A stretch of DNA of 64,000 nt from Lamellibrachia satsuma (GCA_033239005.1 BSQZ01000036.1:2277001-2341000), one strand, 5' to 3'. Numbered from the stretch's first letter, positions 1 to 13,290 are shown. Program-made: numbers and translations. The notes: generated from the sequence alone by a model not told the origin.

Positions 1-640
1 CTTACATATCCGCAAAAGCAAGTGTGAATGTATTTAAACAGTTTCTAAATATTGCATCCTGTAATTACATCATTATAGCAACTACATGTTCCCTCCCTAT
101 TACTTTCTTGTCTTTCATCAGTGGCTCAAGGCCTTCATCTCTGGCTAGCAGGTCAGTGTGCCATCAAGGCAGCTGTGCTGCTATGACATTGCCAAGACAC
201 CGGCTGGTAGACTGGCTGGTTGACTGCCTTTGTGCAGTAGCAAGCAAATAGCAGTCTTCTTGTCTATAGCACTGCCAACAACGATCTATGGTTGTAGTGG
301 TTACTCGGCAATGCCTATAGCTTTCAGCAAGTGTTACCTGCAGTTTTACTAAACATGATTCTGTGCAGAAACACTGTTGTATATGGTAGCGGCATAAGAG
401 AATCATAGTTTCAGGTTATTTGATGAACTCAGTTTGAATTCAAGTTTTGTTAAGCCCACTGTTTTAACGAGCATGCTTACTTAATCAAAATAATGGACAT
501 TTTACAGAATATAGACTTTTAAAAACATGAATGACCTCTAACATCATTACAGTTATTTATTTTTATATTAGTTATATTTTAAATTGAGAAAATTTTTATG
601 ATTACTGGTGGTTAAATTGGGCTGCACTGTAAAACCAATT
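1..640. other. no recognisable gene
   Basis: AT-rich unique-looking sequence. The short open frames here have no recognisable domain and no exon-like splice context. I see no RNA gene or repeat structure. Confidence 0.5.
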
Positions 641-654
641 TGTAGTGTGCTAGA

Positions 655-1932
655 GATATTCCTGTGTGTGTGCAGAATTTAATTAACACAATTAAGTTAA
701 TTTAATTAATTTATCAGAAAGTTTAACATAATTAATTAACTTCCAAAAGGGGTTTATTTAATTGATAAACTCCCAATTAGCTCTTAATTAAGTGCTCAGT
801 TAACACCTGGTATTAATGGATATTTGAAGTCTGTTACCCAGGCATTTCCAGCAGGCCTGCAGTCACTAGTGTAAGAGAGATCAGGTCCAGGCCTGTATGA
901 ATGGGAGGGAGACTATAGACAGTGCAAGCCATACACACTAGGGACTGTGGTGGGCTGGTCATTCATTCAGGTGGGAATTGGAAGGAAGGCCTAGACAATA
1001 GAATGGTAGGGTGATAGGTGATGGCTAATCACTGCTTCTGCAAATCTCTCTCTTAAGTAAACGTTTGAAACTGGCAGGTTGCAGCCAGGTGAACCTATGG
1101 GACCTGTGTAGATTGTATTTTTGTCTGAATGTATGCAAGTGTAAAGAACATGCTGAGAAAGGTAGCATTGCTTCAGTTAGGGAGCTTTTTAGACTGCCTT
1201 CTTGAAACAAAAGCAAGCCAGATCTAGTGATGCATAAACATAGTACATAAATATGAAAATGCCAGTGTATAAACGGGATACCTAATGATTTAGCTGCATA
1301 AAGACCAACTTAGTGCATAGAACGTATGTATGTAGTTACCCAGTTTTGTTAATTTGTTGGTTGAATATAGGAGGAAACCTCACACCCTGCAAATCCTTCG
1401 CTACAACTTTACAATCCTTTCAGAAAAATTGTCAACAATCTTCTATGACTGTTTAAAATGTGATCAAATGCCCCAACAAAGTTGCGAAACACATTTCTGT
1501 TGTAAGTGAACAATGCAGGAAGAATGTATTCCATAAAAGTAAATAATGTTCCTGAGATGTAATACATAAAGTAATTCCATCAATGTATATGAATGTGGTA
1601 CTATCATTAGAGTAACATGCACAAACCTACATATGACATAATTATTTTATAACTGTTTTATAATTAACATATACATATATATAATATTTTTCAATGATGA
1701 CTTGCATCAAGTGCTTAGACATACAAATAGCAGTCACATATGAATCTAATCTGCAATTTGTCAACACAATTTAATAGTTAAAGTTAATTGTTAAATTATT
1801 TTAATTGAATAATTTGGGAGATTAATTTAACTTAATTTACCTGAGAAATGTGTGAGGTTAATTTAATTTGAGAATGTCTGAGTTAATTGTAATTTAAGTA
1901 ATTAACTTTTCAAGTTAATTGCCCCATGTAGG
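655..1932. mobile_element. probable hAT-type non-autonomous element (TTAATT word)
   Basis: Both flanks (about 672-800 and 1757-1925) are built from repeated TTAATT/AATTAA words. The right end reads GCCCCATGTAGG, resembling the GACCCCATGCCTG end of the complete element at 36118-38244. The interior (about 840-1050) contains blocks similar to the interior of the element at 17875-18714, such as CCAGGCCTG, GGGAGGGAG and GGCTAATCACT. The left terminus and target duplication could not be fixed, so the left boundary is approximate. Confidence 0.42.
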
Positions 1933-2605
1933 TAAGAACGGTTGTTTGTAATGATAGCCACACTGATAATCATGTATATATGTAAATAGTTGGTTTTTGA
2001 GTTGAATATGGTTGAAAATTATATAAAATGTACAATTAAGTGGTCATTTTAAATATGTTACCATTTGTGAATAGTATATGTTTGTTTGTACATATATTTT
2101 ATTATAAACTGTTTGATCTAAAATTTCTTGTTTTTTTCATTATATATCATGCAGAAGATGGTGCTAAGATAATCACCATACCATCTAGGTTAAGGTGATT
2201 GAAAAGACACTATCAACCCTTTAATCATAGTTATAATCAGTTGTTTTGTGGTCACTAAGGCTTTATTAATGCTTCTTGAGGGTTTTTCCAGGGGTTGGTA
2301 TGCAATGGGATGGTATTTTGTAGAGCTTTTTGCCGGCTCACCAAGTTTGCAGACCTCGCACACCACTACAGGCTTCGCTGATAGTAGAATCCACATTCCT
2401 TTTCCGTTGGAATTCAGTTAAAATATACCCCAAACTGGCATAGCATTCAATGCTATCAGTATGATATCAACAGCTAAACGAGCAAAAAAATTTTTAATAA
2501 TGAACAGCAATCATCAAGACAACCCCCACCCCCACGTTACGATAGTGATAATAACATAATGATACATAGGATTACATGCATATATTATTATAATGATACA
2601 GACGT

Positions 2606-2907
2606 ACCGTATTTGACCTACTAAGGGTACAGTACGCTTGAACAAAATTGGGCCATGGAAAAATGTCAAGGAATCTGTTCTTATAAGCTACACCAAATGT
2701 GTTTCTCTAGACAATAAGGTAACTGTTTACCATTGTCAATGGTATAATTTGTGACTAATGTAGAACAACTGAAAAGTGGTGTGAACTGTTTAACACCAGA
2801 TGGCGACACTTTTCAGATCCACACCAGTCACATTATTATTGATCCTGCTGATTAAAAAGGGGGTGTACGCTAGTTAGGACATGTACGCTTAATAGGTCAA
2901 ACACGGT
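2606..2907. mobile_element. short terminal-inverted-repeat element (MITE-like)
   Basis: The left end reads ACCGTATTTGACCTACTAAG. The right end is its near-perfect inverse, CTTAATAGGTCAAACACGGT. The similarity covers about 25 bp at each end of a 302-bp unit with no coding capacity. No clear target-site duplication is visible, so the superfamily is not assigned. Confidence 0.6.
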
Positions 2908-2989
2908 GCGTTGCTCTTCGCCAATTACTCGTCACTGCTGACTCTGAACAGGATCTTCAGTGATTGACCTCCTGCGTCTCACTCATTGC

Positions 2990-3090
2990 CTCACCATTCA
3001 CTTGCAAAAGACCGGTGGACTGTCCTTCTTATGGGCACATGTGCACTTCAGTGTTTCGGCTACGGGCACATCGGCGAAGTCACAAAAATA
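2990..3090 (+). pseudogene. C2H2-like finger fragment of a non-LTR retrotransposon
   Basis: One frame reads as a finger with Cys-Pro, GHMC and a LRAHRRSH helix, the type found at the C-terminus of many endonuclease/RT LINE proteins. No RT sequence adjoins it in this orientation and nearby frames are broken. It could also be a chance finger-like frame. Confidence 0.3.
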
Positions 3091-3610
3091 TAAATTATAC
3101 TCCTAGTGGTCCACCGGTCGACAGCCAGAGATATATTGTGTCAAAATGTGGGGTAATGTGTTTTCTAAATATAATTTCAAGACGCCACCAATAGAGTGAC
3201 GTTAGCTATCCATGTCACCTTCAACCCTTAACCGGGATGGTCGTAGGGGTGCCATTCATATACAGTCCCCGCCAGCGTTGTCTGCCCTCTGCTGGCCGTA
3301 GCAGGGTCGGTAGGTCTTGATGTGTCTATTGTTGTATATTGTCTAGCCAGTTTTTTGTCTGGTGGCCCCTTCATTTTGCCTTGTGCCTTGCAGGATGGTT
3401 TTTGCAATGGTGTTGTGTCGAGTGATGTGGCTAAAACAGGAGAGTTTGCGTCGTTTCACTGTTGCCAACAAGGGAGTCTACGTGTTGTCTCACATATTAA
3501 TTTGTCTTGTGTTCGGTACACGAAATGCGGAGGAGTCTCCTGAAGCATTTCTTTTCAAATGTTTGTACTCGTCTCTCTGTTTCTGCTGTCAGAGTCGAGC
3601 TCTCGCATCC

Positions 3611-4350
3611 GTAGTGGAGGATGGATACAGCGAGTGCTCTGTAGTGGAGGATGGATACAGCGAGTGCTCTGTAGTGGAGGATGGATACAGCGAGTGCTCT
3701 GTAGTGGAGGATGGATACAGCGAGTGCTCTGTAGTGGAGGATGGATACAGCGAGTGCTCTGTAGTGGAGGATGGATACAGCGAGTGCTCTGTAGTGGAGG
3801 ATGGATACAGCGAGTGCTCTGTAGTGGAGGATGGATACAGCGAGTGCTCTGTAGAGGAGGATGGATACAGCGAGTGCTCTGTAGTGGAGGATGGATACAG
3901 CGAGTGCTCTGTAGTGGAGGATGGATACAGCGAGTGCTCTGTAGTGGAGGATGGATACAGCGAGTGCTCTGTAGAGGAGGATGGATACAGCGAGTGCTCT
4001 GTAGTGGAGGATGGATACAGCGAGTGCTCTGTAGTGGAGGATGGATACAGCGAGTGCTCTGTAGTGGAGGATGGATACAGCGAGTGCTCTGTAGAGGAGG
4101 ATGGATACAGCGAGTGCTCTGTAGTGGAGGATGGATACAGCGAGTGCTCTGTAGTGGAGGATGGATACAGCGAGTGCTCTGTAGTGGAGGATGGATACAG
4201 CGAGTGCTCTGTAGAGGAGGATGGATACAGCGAGTGCTCTGTAGTGGAGGATGGATACAGCGAGTGCTCTGTAGTGGAGGATGGATACAGCGAGTGCTCT
4301 GTAGAGAAGGATGGATACAGCGAGTGCTATGTGGAGGAGGATGGATACAG
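3611..4350. repeat. 30-bp minisatellite, 24.7 copies, with 120-bp higher-order period
   Basis: The unit is GTAGTGGAGGATGGATACAG followed by CGAGTGCTCT. The first eight units are identical. From 3851 a GTAGAGGAGG variant recurs at 3851, 3971, 4091 and 4211, exactly every 120 bp, giving a four-unit higher-order repeat. Units after 4301 carry extra changes (GTAGAGAAGG, then GTGGAGGAGG). The unit length is a multiple of three and free of stops, so long open frames run through it. These are by-products, not a gene. Confidence 0.95.
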
Positions 4351-4412
4351 GGTCTCTTGCGTGATGTTGACGTTCTGGAGGGTCACTTGCATGATGTTGA
4401 CGTTCTGGAGGG

Positions 4413-6053
4413 TCTATTGATGTTCTCGAGGAATGTGTTGAAGAGAACAGGCGAGAGTGGGCATCCCTGACGAACTTCTACAGTTGTCCTGAAAAAGTTC
4501 TCCAAGTTGGTTGTTTAGGACAACACTGTGAGTTGGCGTACAGTGCCCGTAGGATTTGTATCAGACCTTTGCTTTGAGTCTGTTCAAGATGTCCCGGAGC
4601 ATGACTTGTGAGGCTGATGGTTCTGTCATTTCTGCATAGTCTTAAATTTCCCTTTTTGGGAGTGGCTTGAGTCCATTCTTTGGGCCATTCCTTTGTTTTC
4701 CAGATCCTCTGGCATAGTGTAGTGAGGACCTTTATAATTTCAGGGCCGCCATGTTTGATCAGCTCTGCTGGAATGTAGTCGGCGCCGGATGATTTCCCTC
4801 CTTTCAATGTGTGTGCAATGCCTCCTCTACTTCTTCGCTCATCACTTGCGGCCGCGTTATCAGTTAACAGGGAGCCTTATCTTCTATAAATGTAGCCTTG
4901 TATTGTTGTTTTCTTGTCAGCTTCTTCAGTGTATCAAAGGCTTTCTTGCTGTTAATCTCTTTTATGCCTTTCTCAATGTTGTCACATTGCTCTGAGATCC
5001 ATTCCTCTTTTGCTTTTATCATCTCCGTTCTGATGGTGCGATTGACAGTGCGGTATTGTCCCGCTGTTTCAGGGGTGGAGTTATTTGTCTTCTTCAAGTT
5101 TCTCCCTGTACCGCAGAGATCCAGGATGTCGTTGGTAATCAACGGTTGGATCTGTTTCCTTTCTCTGACAAGTACTTCTCTGGCTGTTTCCATTACAGCT
5201 CCCTTGAAGTTGTCGGTGAGTATACTTGTGTCTTCTTCGAAAAGATTTAGAGCTGCAAATTTACCGCTTATTCTAGCTTCAAAAATGCAATTTCTGATCC
5301 TTCAGTTTCTCGATGGCAAATCGAATACGTGGGCTTTTCTGGTGATGTATCTTCTTCAGCTTGAGTTACAATGTTGCTAGAACCATGTCGTGGTCGATGC
5401 CTGTGTCAGCCCCTGGGAATGTTCTGGTGTTTGCCTTGTTAATGCTGGATTTGAAACGTCTTGGAGTGAGTATCTAGTTAATCTGGTTGTGTATTTTCCG
5501 TTAGGCGAGTGCCATGTTGTTATCCGTGATAGCTTGTGCGGAGTTGTAGTCCTCTATCATTGGTTTCTCCTTTGCCAAAGCGCCTATATAATTCCAGCCC
5601 ATTGTTCATTTGAACCTGGGCCGATTTTTGCATTCCAGTTTCTTTGCACGATGAGGAAGTCTCTCCTAGGAGCTTTCTTGATAGTGTCCTCCAGCTCTTC
5701 GTGAAAGGTTTCAATCACCTCGTCGTCGTAGTCTGATGTTGGAGCATATACTTGGATAATGTTGATGTTTTGAAGTTTAGCGGATATTCGTGTGGAAATC
5801 AGCCGACTGGAAATTGGTGTACATCTGATGACAGCGTTTGTTATATTCACAAGGAATGCAACCACATTTTGGTGTTTGGGTTCCTCTCCGATGTATCACA
5901 GTCTGTGTCCTTCCTCTGTTTTTGCATCTCCTAAGACCTGTCCATCTGACTTCAGCCAGTCCAAGAATATCCCACCGATATCTGGATAGTTCACGAGTTA
6001 GTTCTTTTACTTTTCCGGAAGCATAAGGTGCCGACATTCCACGTCCCTGTCAT
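4413..6053 (-). pseudogene. LINE endonuclease/reverse transcriptase, frameshifted and truncated
   Basis: Read on the minus strand, an apurinic-type endonuclease domain begins near 6053 (MTGTWNVGTL, then SRYRWDILGLAEVRWTGL). It continues through QVYAPTSDYDDEVIE and a NWNAKIG motif near 5620. A linker follows (5193-4864), then the start of the RT domain (KSSGADYIPAELIKHGG near 4800) and the palm motif RQGCPLSPVLFN near 4450. The pieces lie in different frames, so the copy is dead. RT homology stops at about 4413, where the 30-bp minisatellite region starts; the catalytic YADD segment and the 3' end are missing. The endonuclease type is the one used by RTE/craniofacial-like LINEs, which copy their RNA at a nicked target. 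Assignment to LINE is firm; the clade is inferred. Confidence 0.85.
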
Positions 6054-7300
6054 GGTTTTCTCTGCATGTCGCCTGATGCCTGCTCTAGGTCTTACTCCAG
6101 TAGTACATGTATCACTTCCACCCTGGAGCGTACCAGTGGAGGGCGCTGTCGTTGTTGATCCGGGCCCCGACCGACCCAGCTGTTCTGTTGTGTATTCATG
6201 ACATTTCTGTGGGCAAAACGACCCGCTTGGTGGTGTCCATCTCCTCCCCAAGCTTTGCTATTTGCCAATAGCTGGGACACGGGTAGTGACAACGGCAGAG
6301 CGTGTCCACACTCGGGTGGGTCATGTTCACGGTACCTCTGTGGCCCCACGCTGCTCCGAGATCCCTCGTCTGATTAGCCTGGTGCCTCGTTGTGACTATC
6401 CATGTAGGAGCCTACTTAAAAAAAATCGCGGGACTAGCGCCACTTTGTACATCAACATAACGATTAAAAGACCATTGCAAATACGGTTCAACATTTGTAT
6501 TCCATTAAAGTTTTTCACAAATCTGTACCCGGAACGGAACTATGCTACGCCAACGTCAGCTGAGACGTGTTGCCAATATGCTGGACCAGCAAGAGACGCA
6601 TGGCGCAAGCCTACTGGGCCGGTGGTTCGCTTCTTGGCCAGTAGGTAGCGGGTACAATTTATTGACTCTAGTACCAGGCATATGGGTATAGGAAGTTTGA
6701 ATTGTGTCTTTCGGATCTAAACACTAAAGGTCGTACGTCCCGTCTACCTATGCACCGTCAATGTGTCAGGGAAAGTAACGTAAGATCACCCATGGGGTAA
6801 GGTGTGCCCTGTCGTGGACTCACATAGCTGGTGGTCTCCATATGTAAAACCACTAACATAAAACACCCCTACGTTAACCCTGAAAAGGGCTGTTTTTACT
6901 ATAAAAATGATCTCATATAAATTAGTCTCTTGCGTTCGGTTTGATTCACCATGGGGTGGAGAACTGTTCGTTCAGCAAGCTCAAAGTGCAGTTTTTAGAC
7001 CGAAGAGGGACATGTTAACAATCGTACACATTTTCTTGGTGATCTCTTGGAGAGAAGAAGCGCGCTGGAAGCACTAGAGGATATAAAATCAATTCAAAAG
7101 CGTTTATTCAAACAAATAAAGCAAACAAAATATTTAGCAAAGTACATAGAATAGAATAAAAGTGAAATGTTTGAAAGGAGTAACATTGAAATAAGAATAC
7201 TTATAACCTCATGTTACTCCCTTGTCTACAGTATTAAATAGGTAACTGACTCCGTCCTATTAATTACTAAAATTGAACAGATAGGTAAATAATATAATTA
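6054..7300. other. LINE 5' flank and unassigned sequence
   Basis: The part to about 6350 is probably the 5' leader of the minus-strand LINE. From 6430 to 7300 I see no domain, RNA gene or clear repeat. Confidence 0.4.
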
Positions 7301-7311
7301 TAATTAGTACA

Positions 7312-7580
<269 letters not shown>

Positions 7581-8322
7581 TACGTATACATACATACATA
7601 TTCATACACAGTCAACATTCACTCTGCTTGCAATAACGTTCTAACAACGTTTTACTGTAATATGCGCTAAAATGGTTCAACGATGTAATATTATTTATGC
7701 TGACATTCAAGGAATTCCACCGTATACTTACTTAATCCTCTTCGTGCGGAAGTGCACATAAGGCCGACTCCATAGCACGTCACTGTAGTCTATCTCTTGA
7801 TTTTTTCTCTTTTTATGGTCTTTCATTTCTCGCTCCACCGTGCTTCTCCAGGTATTTTCCGTCTTCCTCTCACCCGTTTTCCATCTGGTGTCCATCTGAG
7901 AGCAGTTCGGACAATTGCTGTCTGCGGCATTCTCAAGATGTGGGTTCCACAATTTAGTGCTATATATAATCAATGGCATAGTCATTTTAGTAGTCGATGC
8001 AAAGTTTCTATAAAAAAGGGTTTGTCTTCTTGTACAGTATTTCTTCGTATGCATTACAAATACTTTTTTTTATTTGACGGCAATTAATTTTATGTGCTCT
8101 CGGCTGTTCACGTGTGCGCTTTCAAGACCTCTTAACACTGTCACTTCATCTTAATTTCAGTCTTCCTCTTCTCCTTCTACAAGGATGCTGCAACAAGACG
8201 GTGATGGATCCAGTTCCACACTTCCAACATAGACCCATTAGCATACAAAATAACGCAGTGGTCACACATCAAACTGTTCAACCTCAAGAAAGCAAACTGG
8301 CACGGTTATGCACATCACCTAG

Positions 8323-10255
8323 ATGCAACAATTAAAGACAGCAGAAAGCTACAGCCAGTTCGTAGATACCGTACGAAGGGCTACAAGGAAGAACATCCCT
8401 CGCGGGTGTAGGGGAAACTACGCCACTGGTTTGACACCCGTGTCGGCTGAAATGTGTGAACAGTACAGACATAATTATGAATCAGACCCCTTTGGTGGGG
8501 ATACCATCGAGGCGGGAGATGAGGTGATGAATACCATCTCAGAGATACGCCGTAAAGCATGGCAGACTCTGATTGAATCAACGGACATGACTCACAGTAG
8601 CAAGAAGGCTTGGGCAACGATACGAAAACTTTGCAACGATCCACAAAAGGCAAAGCAGCGCTACAACACTACAGTAAACCAAGTCACTCACCAACTGCAA
8701 CTAAATGGACGTACGCCAAACAGACAGCCCAAGTTATGTCTTGATCGAAAACGATAACCCAATGACCCGGGGTTTACAAGACACTTCAATGAAACTGAAA
8801 TCGAAGCAGGTATCAGTGCATTGAAGAATGGCAATGCAACAGACGTTGACAGCAATATCATCCTAGAGCAGGCTGGATTCCGTCTAGGAGAATCGCGCAC
8901 GGGCCAACTGCTCAATCTACCCGAACACATAGAAGATGGCTTTGAAAGAGAACTAATCACCGGAACTGCCTTTGTCGAACTATCGGCAGCACACGACGCC
9001 GTCAACCAAGGACGCCCAAGTGTTAGAGATGACATCTAACCGACCTAGTATGCAACGTGCATGAAAACCGGCGATTTTTCTTAGTATTGGATGGAAAAAG
9101 AGCAGACGGCAAAGACTACGAAACGGGTTACCTCAGGGAAGTGTACTGGCGCCAATGTTGTTCAACATATACACAAATGATCAACCTATCCACCTCGAAA
9201 CTCGCAGCTTCATTTATGCTGATGACTTGTGTATAACATCACAGCGCAAATACTTCAGCAACATCGAAGCAACCCTTACATCACTGCTAGGAACCATGAC
9301 AACATACTACAAGCTGAATCAACTATGCGCAAACCCATCCAAGACCCAGATGTGTGCTTTCCATCTGATGAACAGAGACGCTAAGCGCGAACTAAACGTT
9401 ACCTGGAACGGTACCGGATTAGCCAACACATCACCACCAGTGGTCCTTGGTGTCCATCGTGACAGAACACTATCATACAAAATACACATCTGTAAGACCA
9501 AACAGAAGGTGGATGCACGAAACAACATCATCCGCAAACTTGCCAACTCTAAATGGGGAAGCAGAGCACCGACGCTAAGACCCAGCGTTCTTACCCTTTG
9601 TTATTCTGCTGCCGAATATGCTGAATGGGCAAGACCAACACATGCAAACAAGCTTAACCCTGCTCTACATGACTGCTGCCGCAACCATAACGGGCAGTCT
9701 GAAACCTACCAACATAGACAGCCTACGTCTGCTGGCTGGCATAACTTAACAGGACATCAGGCGGGCTGTTGCTTGTCGCACAGAAAGATCGAGACAAGCG
9801 GCACACACAAAACACCAACTATACAACCACATATCTGCTATGAGCTGATTAAAGTCATGGAAAGGTTTCCTGAACTTCACAAAACCTTTGAACTCATCGC
9901 CCAGCAGCACCACGCTGGAAATGCGGAAAACATGACTGCAAGAAACATCAACAGTCATTAAAAATGGGATTGCAACCAGCTGAATCCCTATTAGCAGGGT
10001 CTGGCCAACCGTGGCTCTGCTGGCGTTCACTCAACAGGCTACGTACCGGAGTCGGCAGAGCAAAGACCAACATGAGGAGATGGCACTACATTGATGAGAC
10101 GCAGTCAACGAAGTGTGACTGCGGAGAAGAACAGACAATGCCCCACCACCTCTGCTGCCGGATGCTGGGTGATCCTTGCACACCGGAAAACCCGGCCACT
10201 GTCACGGACCGGGCGAAGACATGTGCCATAAAGTGGCAATACCTTGTGTGAGGGA
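8323..10255 (+). pseudogene. non-LTR retrotransposon reverse transcriptase, degenerate
   Basis: The plus strand carries an RT protein in several frames. From 8323 there is a pre-RT segment (KKAWATIRKLCNDP). Near 8821 comes an ALKNGNATDVDSNII block. From about 9125 the palm motif LPQGSVLAPMLFNIY is followed by an intact FIYADDL catalytic motif near 9209, then the thumb (CANPSKTQ, VVLGVHRDRTL). A C-terminal block with RLRTGVGR and CDCGEEQTMPHHLCC ends near 10250. Frame changes occur around 8760, 9040 and 9961, so no full protein can be made. The element lies opposite in strand to the LINE at 4.4-6.05 kb and has a different palm motif, so it is a separate family. Confidence 0.85.
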
Positions 10256-10655
10256 CACGAAAAGAAGATCATTTATTAGCATTTCCCTCTGGCTGCTACA
10301 GTTGCAGGGCATTGTGGCATACGTTCGTCTACCTAGGCTGGTTCCCGGTCCACCGTGTGGAGCCATTATTGTTGTTAGAAAATGTGTCCAACGATTTTTC
10401 TTTATTGAACTTCCACAGCACGTTAAGCATTGATTAATTGACCCACGCCTAATTAAAGAATTAGGCGCGGAAGGAGATTCTCCTACTGAAGATGAAAATT
10501 TAAGAAAAAAAGGCGGGTGTAGGAAAAGGGCAACCCATCCCATAATACGGACATTTTGGGGAAAAAATAAGGTCCCACTGGTGTCATTTTATACATTATG
10601 TTGACATTTGTTTCTTAGAAATGTGGAATTGGTTCAATACGAATGATATTAGTTG

Positions 10656-10850
10656 AGAAACTGGTGGGGAGCGGTGGTCTGCGTGGAGCGGTGGTCTGTG
10701 GGGAGCGGTGGTCTGTGGTAAGCGGTGGTCTAATGATTAGGGCATCCGCTGTCGACCGAGAGGACGGTGGTTCGATTCCAACTCCGCCGTTACGGGCAAT
10801 TTCGTTCACCCTACAATTTCGTTCACCCCACTTTGCCTGTGTCTATCCGG
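10656..10850 (+). mobile_element. tRNA-derived SINE with amplified 5' end
   Basis: From 10722 a tRNA-like head has an A-box-like TGGTCTAATGATTAGG and a perfect B box GGTTCGATTCC at 10769-10779. The ends (GCGG.. and ..CCGCC) pair only partly, so it is SINE-like rather than a working tRNA. Just upstream, 10670-10735 carries about four imperfect 17-bp copies of the first A-box part (GAGCGGTGGTCTG...). The 3' limit is uncertain. Confidence 0.7.
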
Positions 10851-10989
10851 AGAGACACTCTTCTATCTGGTGTCTACGCCAAGGGAAGTAAAATATCCCA
10901 CGCATGGAAAAAACCTGCGTGGACTCATTAACTGTAGAGAAGGATACTCTGAAATATACCCTCAGCGCAATATGACTTTACTGAGTAAT

Positions 10990-12400
10990 GATCCAGATCC
11001 AGAAAAAGAAGGGAAAACAGCTGGAGATATGACAAGGAAGCAGGAGATTTGCCACCTCTGACTATGTTGAATCGCTGGCGATCAGCGTCTGTTCATTGCC
11101 ATCAGCTGAAAAACATGTTGCGATGGCAAAGACAAATTTAATTTGACTCGCTTATCCGGTGCAAAGGTGCGCAAAAAAATCACGTGACATTCTCATATTC
11201 TTAATTATATGGGGTGTGTGGATTAATGGCGGATCAAACCTAATGACGGTCTAAGGGAGTGCCTCATCCGGTGCGTTAAACTCAGCCTAAATAAAAGAAT
11301 AAATCATTACCAATATTACAATAGGCGATTTCTTATGGTCGTCTGTTAACCCGTCGACTTTTGTGTTCTTTCCCATGACCGGTCTTTGAAAATAGCAGCA
11401 AGATTTTAACCAGCCCTGAACTTTTTTCTGGACCAAAAATAAAGGGGGTTGCTTTAATTTTAAACCTCTTTAGTTGGCTTATCCTGTTCAGGACGTTGCT
11501 GCCCAAATCTTTTTGCGAAATCGCCAGCTACATTCAATAAGCCAACGTCGCCGGTCCGCAGGCATCTGTGATGTCCTTCAACCATATTTATGGTGGCTTG
11601 CGTCTGCTTTTTGTCATACCACTGTGCCCACAGTATTATGTTTTCCAATCCGTGCCTTTTAATGTGCCTCAAATAGTTAAATTTTTGACGTTCGACAAAA
11701 TTGCACTGCCAGTTTTGTAGCAAAAGAATATACAAAACACTGGCTATAAAGAAAAAAAATCAAGTTTTTTCCAACCAAACATTTCCATATCCACGAATCA
11801 AAAACAATTAAACGTTCAAGAACATGTATATTGGCTGAGAATAGAGGGCGGGATAATTTTAAAAATTACTCAGTATTTCTCACAAAATCAAATGTACCCA
11901 ATTTACATTTCTTAAAAATGTTATGATCAATCCAGCACTTTTAAAATATAGTCCACCAATTATAAAACAAAAAATTGTATGCTATCTTAGTGAACAAATG
12001 TGACAATCATTCTTCTTGATACTGACCCGTGTACATGGTGTATTTAGCTGTACAAGTGGGTCAGATAGGTGAAGTGACAGGAATAATAGAATTATCAATT
12101 CATTTATTAGGTTAGGTGTAAACATAATATAGAAAGTATGAACAAAAATATACAAAAGCAAATAGTTCAATCACAGTTTCTCTTTTTTTTATAATTTTTT
12201 TTTAAACTGCTTCTCTGTCTCCAATGGCAAGTGACTGAAAAAATGTCAGAAAGACTTCTCGATTTGCATCTTCTATGTGTGTTGTGCTGTGATCAGTGTT
12301 TGCAAATGAATATCGACAAACTTGACAGAACAAAACAGACGTCAAGTCACTTAATTGCATATCTAGTCTTTTTCTAAAGGCATTTCTCATTAATACATGT
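10990..12400. other. no recognisable gene
   Basis: AT-rich sequence with short meaningless frames. A small inverted pair (TTGCCATC / GATGGCAA) is visible near 11095-11125. No RNA gene, domain or array is seen. Confidence 0.45.
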
Positions 12401-12413
12401 TATATCAGCAGAC

Positions 12414-12610
12414 ATGGGGACAAATGCAAATGAATTATGATGCATTTTTCAAAGTATTTGCATTTGAACAAAATTGCAGCAAAATATATTTGCATAATTT
12501 GTATTTGAAAATTTGCAGCAAAATGTATTCGTATGTTCATTTCAATGAAAATATTTAACATTTTTATTACAATGAAAATTATTTGACATTTCGAATACCC
12601 TGCCATGTCA
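12414..12610. mobile_element. hAT-like terminal region (GCAAATG word)
   Basis: It begins CAGACATGGGGACAAATGC, close to the CAGGCATGGGG-type ends elsewhere in the window. Repeated GCAAATG/TATTTGCAT words follow. Similar words recur at 13765-13965 (GTATTTGAAATAC), which may be the other side. No target duplication was found, so this is a remnant or an incompletely defined copy. Confidence 0.4.
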
Positions 12611-13261
12611 TGCGTTGCCCATGCCCAGTTGGCTGTAGGTCTATTGTCTGTCATTCTCACAGTATCTTGCCTAAGACTGCTGGCCAGGTAATCATGACTG
12701 GATGACTTGGGAATGAGATACCAAATGAGCATGAGCACTTAAATAAAAGTTAATTAATTATCTTCTTCAACGACTCGAGCGTAAGTATATGCACCATCTC
12801 TACACATCAATGTTTGATACTAAATGAAATAGGTTTCATTGGAGGAGGAGGTTTAGAGCTATTTCATTTTTGAAGAGGACATTTTCACAGATATGTATCT
12901 ACAGGTTAATGTAATTCAAATTTCATGTCTGAGGTTTGCATAGTGTCATACACCAATGTTTTTATATCCTGCATTAGTTCTAATTAACATAAACATCCAA
13001 TACATTTATTAGTATAGCTTGTGGTCAGAACCCTCATTGGTCAAAAACTCAATCAAACATTCACAATAACAAAACTGTAAAAAGGGGATTACATGTAGTT
13101 ACTAAATGTTTTAGCGATATTATTTTGAAGAGGTGGTTAACTTTTTTTAATGAATTTGCCCACTGAAATGTTTGTTAGAAATGGAGAAATATTTTTATTT
13201 TAATACTACATGTATAATTATATTATTTTATAATTGTGTTAGAAAATAAATTCATGTATAT

Positions 13262-13290
13262 TGATTGATTGATTGATTGATTGATTGACT
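13262..13290. repeat. (ATTG)n microsatellite
   Basis: A short perfect run of TTGATTGATTGATTGATTGA. Confidence 0.85.

Noticed and set aside
3362..4420. 352-residue open frame with VVEDGYSECS repeats
   Set aside because: It exists because the 30-bp unit is stop-free and a multiple of three. A second frame (3559-4470) is just as open, and there is no signal or splice context.
10720..10795. A functional tRNA gene
   Set aside because: The A and B boxes are good, but the acceptor stem has mismatches and the body continues as a SINE.
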